Positions 6,867-9,284 of a stretch of 9,284 bases of DNA are shown piece after piece. The position numbers and the translations under genes are program-made. Position 1 is the stretch's first letter. Every line of letters starts with the position of its first letter. Source of the DNA: an uncultured Eubacteriales bacterium (GTDB lineage Bacteria; Bacillota; Clostridia; Oscillospirales; Oscillospiraceae); the NCBI GenBank assembly GCA_900549865.1, contig URPU01000089.1, positions 1 to 9,284 on the forward strand, written 5' to 3'. The notes beneath the pieces are model-generated. The model was not told where the DNA came from. It did no database searches and was given only the letters and a program-made list of their open reading frames with translations.

Positions 6867-6894
6867 TCTCCCCGGATATTTTTATCCGGAGAGA
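6867..6894 (-). promoter_or_regulatory. Hairpin enclosing the ypeB ribosome binding site, followed by a T-run
   Basis: On the minus strand TCTCTCCGGATA (6894-6883) pairs with TATCCGGGGAGA (6878-6867) around an AAAA loop: 12 pairs with a single G-U. The GGGGAG binding site (6873-6868) is fully inside the stem. Six T residues and then the ATG follow. The shape fits both an intrinsic terminator and a site-blocking translational switch. A TATAAT lies directly upstream at 6904-6899, but no good -35 box matches it. Confidence 0.6.
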
Positions 6895-6961
6895 GAAAAT
6901 TATACTTGTTGTCTGGAATTATAAGGGGCGGATGAAAAACTGCGAGGCTTTTTGGACATTC

Positions 6962-7094
6962 TTGCCTCTTCCTCTGGGAGAGGTGGCCGAGCGCAGCGAG
7001 GACGGAGAGAGAAACTATGACCATACAAAAAAGCCTGCAATTCCCTCTCAGTCATCTGCGGTGACAGCTCTCCCAAAGGGAGAGCCAAGGGCAA
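6962..7094. repeat. MITE-like imperfect palindromic intergenic repeat
   Basis: The ends are inverted: TTGCC at 6962-6966 and GGCAA at 7090-7094. Inside, CTCTTCCTCTGGGAGAG on the left matches the reverse complement of CTCTCCCAAAGGGAGAG on the right, and GCAGCGAGGACGGAGAG loosely matches the reversed right arm. The right arm also forms a perfect local hairpin, GCTCTCCC-AAA-GGGAGAGC (7067-7085). It carries no transposase. The words GGGAGAGGTGGCCGAGCG and CTCAGTCATCTGCGGTGAC resemble dispersed repeats I recall from Oscillospirales genomes; copy number cannot be tested here. Confidence 0.55.
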
Positions 7095-7125
7095 CCCCGT
7101 TATACAGCATGCTGACATGAGAAAG

Positions 7126-7168
7126 GGGCTGTCTCAAAATGATTTTCCGAAATCACATGAGGCAGCCC
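7126..7168 (-). terminator. Intrinsic terminator after gltX
   Basis: GGGCTGTCTCA (7126-7136) and TGAGGCAGCCC (7158-7168) form 11 pairs with one G-U. Inside, TGATTT pairs with AAATCA around TCCG. On the minus strand CCTTTCTC follows, a modest U-tract. It lies 26 bases after the gltX stop. The TTTTGAGACAGCCCC wording is common in terminators and some insertion-sequence ends of Firmicutes, but no element is present. Confidence 0.7.
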
Positions 7169-7194
7169 TGTTTGGTGCAGTTAAAAATATTCTA

Positions 7195-8670
7195 TTATCC
7201 CAGCTTTTCAAGCGCGATGCGCAGGCGGCGGAGAGTTTCCTCCCTGCCGAGGATGCGGCAGATCTCCACCGCGCCGCCGGGCGTGACGGCCTTGCCGGCC
7301 GCCGCGATGCGCACGGGCCACATGACCTTGGCGTTCTTCACGCCCATGCTCTCGGCCAGACCGGCCTGCGCGGCCATGATATTCTCGTCGCACCAGTCGC
7401 TTATGGCCTCAAACAGCGGGATGATCTTTTCAAGCACTTCCTTCGAGGACGCCTCGTCGGACTTGGACTTCTTGTGCACGAAAAGCTCAACGCCGTATTC
7501 GGGCAGCGCGTCAAAGAAATCGACCTTCTCGGGGATGTCGGTGAGCACCTCAGTGCGCTGCTGGAGCAGGGCGGCGATCGCCGCGGCGTCGTACTTCTCG
7601 TTTCTGACGCTCTGGCGGATGAACGGCTCCGCCACGGCGGCAAAGTCCGCCGGGCTCATGGCGCGGATATACTCGCTGTTGAAGTAGCGCAGCTTCTCAA
7701 TGTCGAATATGGCGGGCGACTTGGAAATGCCGCTTATGTCGAATACCTTCTTAAGCTCGTCGAGGGAATATATCTCCTGCTCGCCGCGCGGGCTCCAGCC
7801 CAGCAGCGCCACATAGTTCAGCACCGCGTCCGTGAGATAGCCCTGCGCGATAAGATCCTCATACGACGGGTCGCCATGGCGCTTGGACATCTTGTTGTGC
7901 GCGTCGCGCATGACGGGGGAGCAGTGCACATACTTCGGGATATCCCAGCCGAAGCCCTCGTAGAGAAGGTTGTACTTCGGCGCGGAGGAGAGGTATTCAC
8001 TGCCGCGCACGACATGGGTGATGCCCATGAGATGGTCGTCCACGACGTTGGCGAAGTTATACGTGGGCAGACCGTCGCGCTTTATGAGCACCTGATCGTC
8101 CAGCGTGGTATTTTCCACGGTGATATCGCCGAAGATCTCGTCGTGGAAGGTCGTCGTCCCCTCGTGGGGGATGAGCTGGCGGATGACATAGGGCTTCCCC
8201 TCGGCGGCAAGCCTGTCGGACTCCTCCGCGCTCATGCAGCGGCAGGGGTCGTCACCGCGGTCAAAGTTGCCGGAGTCCTCCTCGCTCTCCGCCTTTTCAC
8301 AGAAGCAGCGGTAGGCGTGGCCGCGCGCGATAAGCAGCTCTGCGTACTCCTTGTAGAGCGGGCGGCGCTCCGTCTGCACGTAGGGGCCGACGGGGCCGCC
8401 GACGTCGGGACCCTCGTCATGCTCAAGATGGCACTGTGCCATGGTCTTATAAATGACGTCAACTGCGCCCTCAACAAGACGGCCCTGATCGGTGTCCTCG
8501 ATGCGCAGAATGAACTTGCCGCCCTGACTGCGCGCGATAAGATAGGTGTAAAGCGCGGTGCGCAGGTTGCCGACGTGCATATATCCCGTGGGGGAGGGGG
8601 CGAAGCGCGTGCGGACCTCATTTTTGGGGATGCGCGCTTCCATATCCTCAAACCACTTCATGTCTTTCAT
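7195..8670 (-). CDS. gltX: Glutamyl-tRNA synthetase
   Basis: This class I synthetase charges tRNA-Glu with glutamate in the cytoplasm. The 491-residue product has FAPSPTGYMHVGNLRTAL (23-40) with the HIGH-type motif HVGN, RIEDTDQGR (56-64), VRGSEYLSSAPKYNLLYEGF (221-240), and the KMSKR loop at 260-264. The C-terminal helical anticodon-binding part is complete, ending near a family-usual length of about 470-490. C122, C124, C143 and C145 (CFC and CRC) could bind zinc in the connective domain. The ATG at 8668-8670 follows GGAGAAG; a start at 8715 is open but lies in the leader. An extra N-terminal stretch of about 18 residues precedes the catalytic fold. Bacteria lacking GlnRS often use such an enzyme for tRNA-Gln too, which cannot be judged here. 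It is a single-gene unit with its own promoter and terminator. Confidence 0.98.
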   Translation of the reverse strand: MKDMKWFEDMEARIPKNEVRTRFAPSPTGYMHVGNLRTALYTYLIARSQGGKFILRIEDTDQGRLVEGAVDVIYKTMAQCHLEHDEGPDVGGPVGPYVQTERRPLYKEYAELLIARGHAYRCFCEKAESEEDSGNFDRGDDPCRCMSAEESDRLAAEGKPYVIRQLIPHEGTTTFHDEIFGDITVENTTLDDQVLIKRDGLPTYNFANVVDDHLMGITHVVRGSEYLSSAPKYNLLYEGFGWDIPKYVHCSPVMRDAHNKMSKRHGDPSYEDLIAQGYLTDAVLNYVALLGWSPRGEQEIYSLDELKKVFDISGISKSPAIFDIEKLRYFNSEYIRAMSPADFAAVAEPFIRQSVRNEKYDAAAIAALLQQRTEVLTDIPEKVDFFDALPEYGVELFVHKKSKSDEASSKEVLEKIIPLFEAISDWCDENIMAAQAGLAESMGVKNAKVMWPVRIAAAGKAVTPGGAVEICRILGREETLRRLRIALEKLG

Positions 8671-8774
8671 AGTCGATCTTCTCCGTTCTGCCGCGCGGAA
8701 GGCCCGCCGCGGCATATTTTCAGCCGGCCGGAAGCGCCCATGCGCCCCGGCGGAGCTGTTTTCTCCAAATCACT

Positions 8775-8803
8775 ATATTATTTTATATTTTTTCAGTTGT
8801 CAA
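8775..8803 (-). promoter_or_regulatory. Sigma-A-like promoter of gltX
   Basis: The minus strand has a perfect TTGACA (8803-8798), a 17-base spacer and TAATAT (8780-8775). The start would be near 8768, giving a leader of about 98 bases that includes a GCCGCG/CGCGGC stem (near 8711 and 8689). The leader is too short for a T-box and I see no T-box sequence. Confidence 0.75.
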
Positions 8804-8825
8804 GAAGGACTTATTCTGCTAAAAT
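8797..8825 (+). promoter_or_regulatory. Sigma-A-like promoter of trpS, sharing its -35 with the gltX promoter
   Basis: The plus strand has TTGTCA (8797-8802), a 17-base spacer and TAAAAT (8820-8825). Its -35 box overlaps the gltX -35 box (8798-8803) by five bases on the other strand. The transcript would start near 8832, about 60 bases before the trpS start, with no room for a T-box. Confidence 0.65.
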
Positions 8826-8833
8826 AGGTAGAC

Positions 8834-8862
8834 TTGAAAATTGTGCAGATCACGGCTTATAT
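8834..8862 (+). promoter_or_regulatory. Possible second promoter of trpS
   Basis: TTGAAA (8834-8839), a 17-base spacer and TTATAT (8857-8862) form a weaker match nearer to trpS. It would start transcription near 8869, only about 24 bases before the ATG. It does not share bases with the gltX promoter. Confidence 0.35.
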
Positions 8863-8892
8863 AAGACGATCTTCTTTACAGGAGGCACTGTT

Positions 8893-9284
8893 ATGGAAAA
8901 CAAGGTCAGCGAAAACACGGCTCAGGCCAGAAAGATAATGTTCTCGGGCATACAGCCCTCGGGCGACCTGCATCTGGGCAGCTATCTGGGCGCGCTGAAA
9001 AACTGGGTGCAGCTCTCGGACGAATATAACTGCTATTACTGCATCGTCGATATGCACTCCATCACCGTGCGGCAGGACCCCGCGTCTCTGCGCCGCCACT
9101 CGACCGAGCAGCTTGCGCAGTATATCGCCTGCGGCCTCGACCCGCAGAAGAACACGCTGTTCATACAAAGCCACGTGCATGAGCACGCGGAGCTGGGCTG
9201 GGTGCTCAACTGCTACACGATGTTCGGCGAGCTGAGCCGCATGACGCAGTTCAAGGACAAGTGCGCCAAGAACGCCGACAACAT
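8893..9284 (+). CDS. trpS: Tryptophanyl-tRNA synthetase, N-terminal part (runs off right edge)
   Basis: This class I synthetase charges tRNA-Trp with tryptophan. The first 130 codons are present, of about 330-350 usual. The sequence shows MFSGIQPSGDLHLGSYLGAL (residues 16-35), where HLGS (27-30) is the HIGH-type ATP-binding motif. IVDMHSIT (51-58) belongs to the substrate pocket, and MFGELSRMTQFKDK (110-123) is highly conserved in the family. The KMSKS loop lies beyond the window. The ATG at 8893-8895 follows a perfect AGGAGG (8880-8885) with 7 bases between. The short N-terminal lead (ENKVSENTAQARK) is slightly longer than in some homologues. TyrRS, the other close class I relative, is excluded by the GIQPSGDLHLGSYLGAL wording. 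It diverges from gltX. Confidence 0.98.
   Translation, partial: MENKVSENTAQARKIMFSGIQPSGDLHLGSYLGALKNWVQLSDEYNCYYCIVDMHSITVRQDPASLRRHSTEQLAQYIACGLDPQKNTLFIQSHVHEHAELGWVLNCYTMFGELSRMTQFKDKCAKNADN

Larger units (their letters stand above)
6860..7194. other. Non-coding region between gltX and the ypeB-like gene
   Basis: This stretch of about 335 bases shows no credible gene. It holds, from right to left, the gltX terminator (7126-7168), a MITE-like palindromic repeat (6962-7094), an AT-rich stretch with two TATAAT-like sequences (near 6921 and 6904), and the hairpin before ypeB. Short open frames here run through the palindromes and have no ribosome binding sites. Confidence 0.7.

Noticed and set aside
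6860..7024. Longer start for the ypeB-like protein at 7024
   Set aside because: The extension would translate the leader hairpin and part of the repeat. It places 55 odd residues before the basic stretch and membrane segment, and it ignores the binding site before 6859.
7126..7168. Insertion-sequence end
   Set aside because: The GGGGCTGTCTCAAAA wording recalls some element ends, but both arms lie together as a hairpin just after gltX, with no transposase, so a terminator explains it.
8671..8892. T-box or tryptophan-related leader before gltX or trpS
   Set aside because: The leaders are about 98 and 60 bases, too short for a T-box, and no T-box consensus sequence was seen.
8857..9186. A 109-codon minus-strand open frame opposite trpS
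   Set aside because: It is antisense to a clearly conserved TrpRS N-terminus and is explained as a shadow.

Overview
The window looks like a chromosomal segment of a GC-rich, endospore-forming Clostridia member, most likely Oscillospirales/Ruminococcaceae-like. Three things point there: a bacterial V/A-type ATPase operon in the gene order known from Enterococcus hirae (ntpF-I-K-E-C-G-A), a YpeB-type spore-germination protein, and an intergenic palindromic repeat of a kind I remember from that order. The taxonomic call is inference. No plasmid, phage, CRISPR or transposase gene is visible.

Layout. Positions 1-5017 (minus strand) hold seven consecutive V/A-ATPase genes, transcribed leftward: peripheral-stalk subunit G/H (GTG start), membrane subunit I, proteolipid K, stalk subunit E, central-stalk subunit C (TTG start), subunit F, and the first 61 codons of catalytic subunit A, which runs off the left edge. 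Spacings run from an 8-base overlap to 49 bases, so this is one operon. The proteolipid keeps the residues that bind Na+ in E. hirae NtpK, which suggests a sodium-coupled machine. Positions 5018-5554 are non-coding. They contain two sigma-A-like promoters facing the operon, a leader of about 400 bases with several strong hairpins (one followed by a U-run, attenuator-like), and the terminator of the next gene.

Positions 5555-6859 (minus) encode a YpeB-like protein with no sleB next to it. Its ribosome binding site lies wholly inside a 12-bp hairpin followed by a T-run. Positions 6860-7194 are non-coding and carry that hairpin, a MITE-like imperfect palindrome of about 130 bp, and the gltX terminator.

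Positions 7195-8670 (minus) encode glutamyl-tRNA synthetase, and 8893 to the right edge (plus) the first 130 codons of tryptophanyl-tRNA synthetase. The two synthetases diverge from a compact region in which their best promoters share the same -35 bases.

The ATPase genes build one complex: A (with B, D and others presumably beyond the left edge) forms the catalytic head and rotor, C and F link the rotor to the K ring, E and G/H form the peripheral stalks, and I carries the ion half-channels. The most unusual features are regulatory: the ATPase leader, the ypeB leader hairpin and the overlapping divergent promoters. I found no convincing new protein system.
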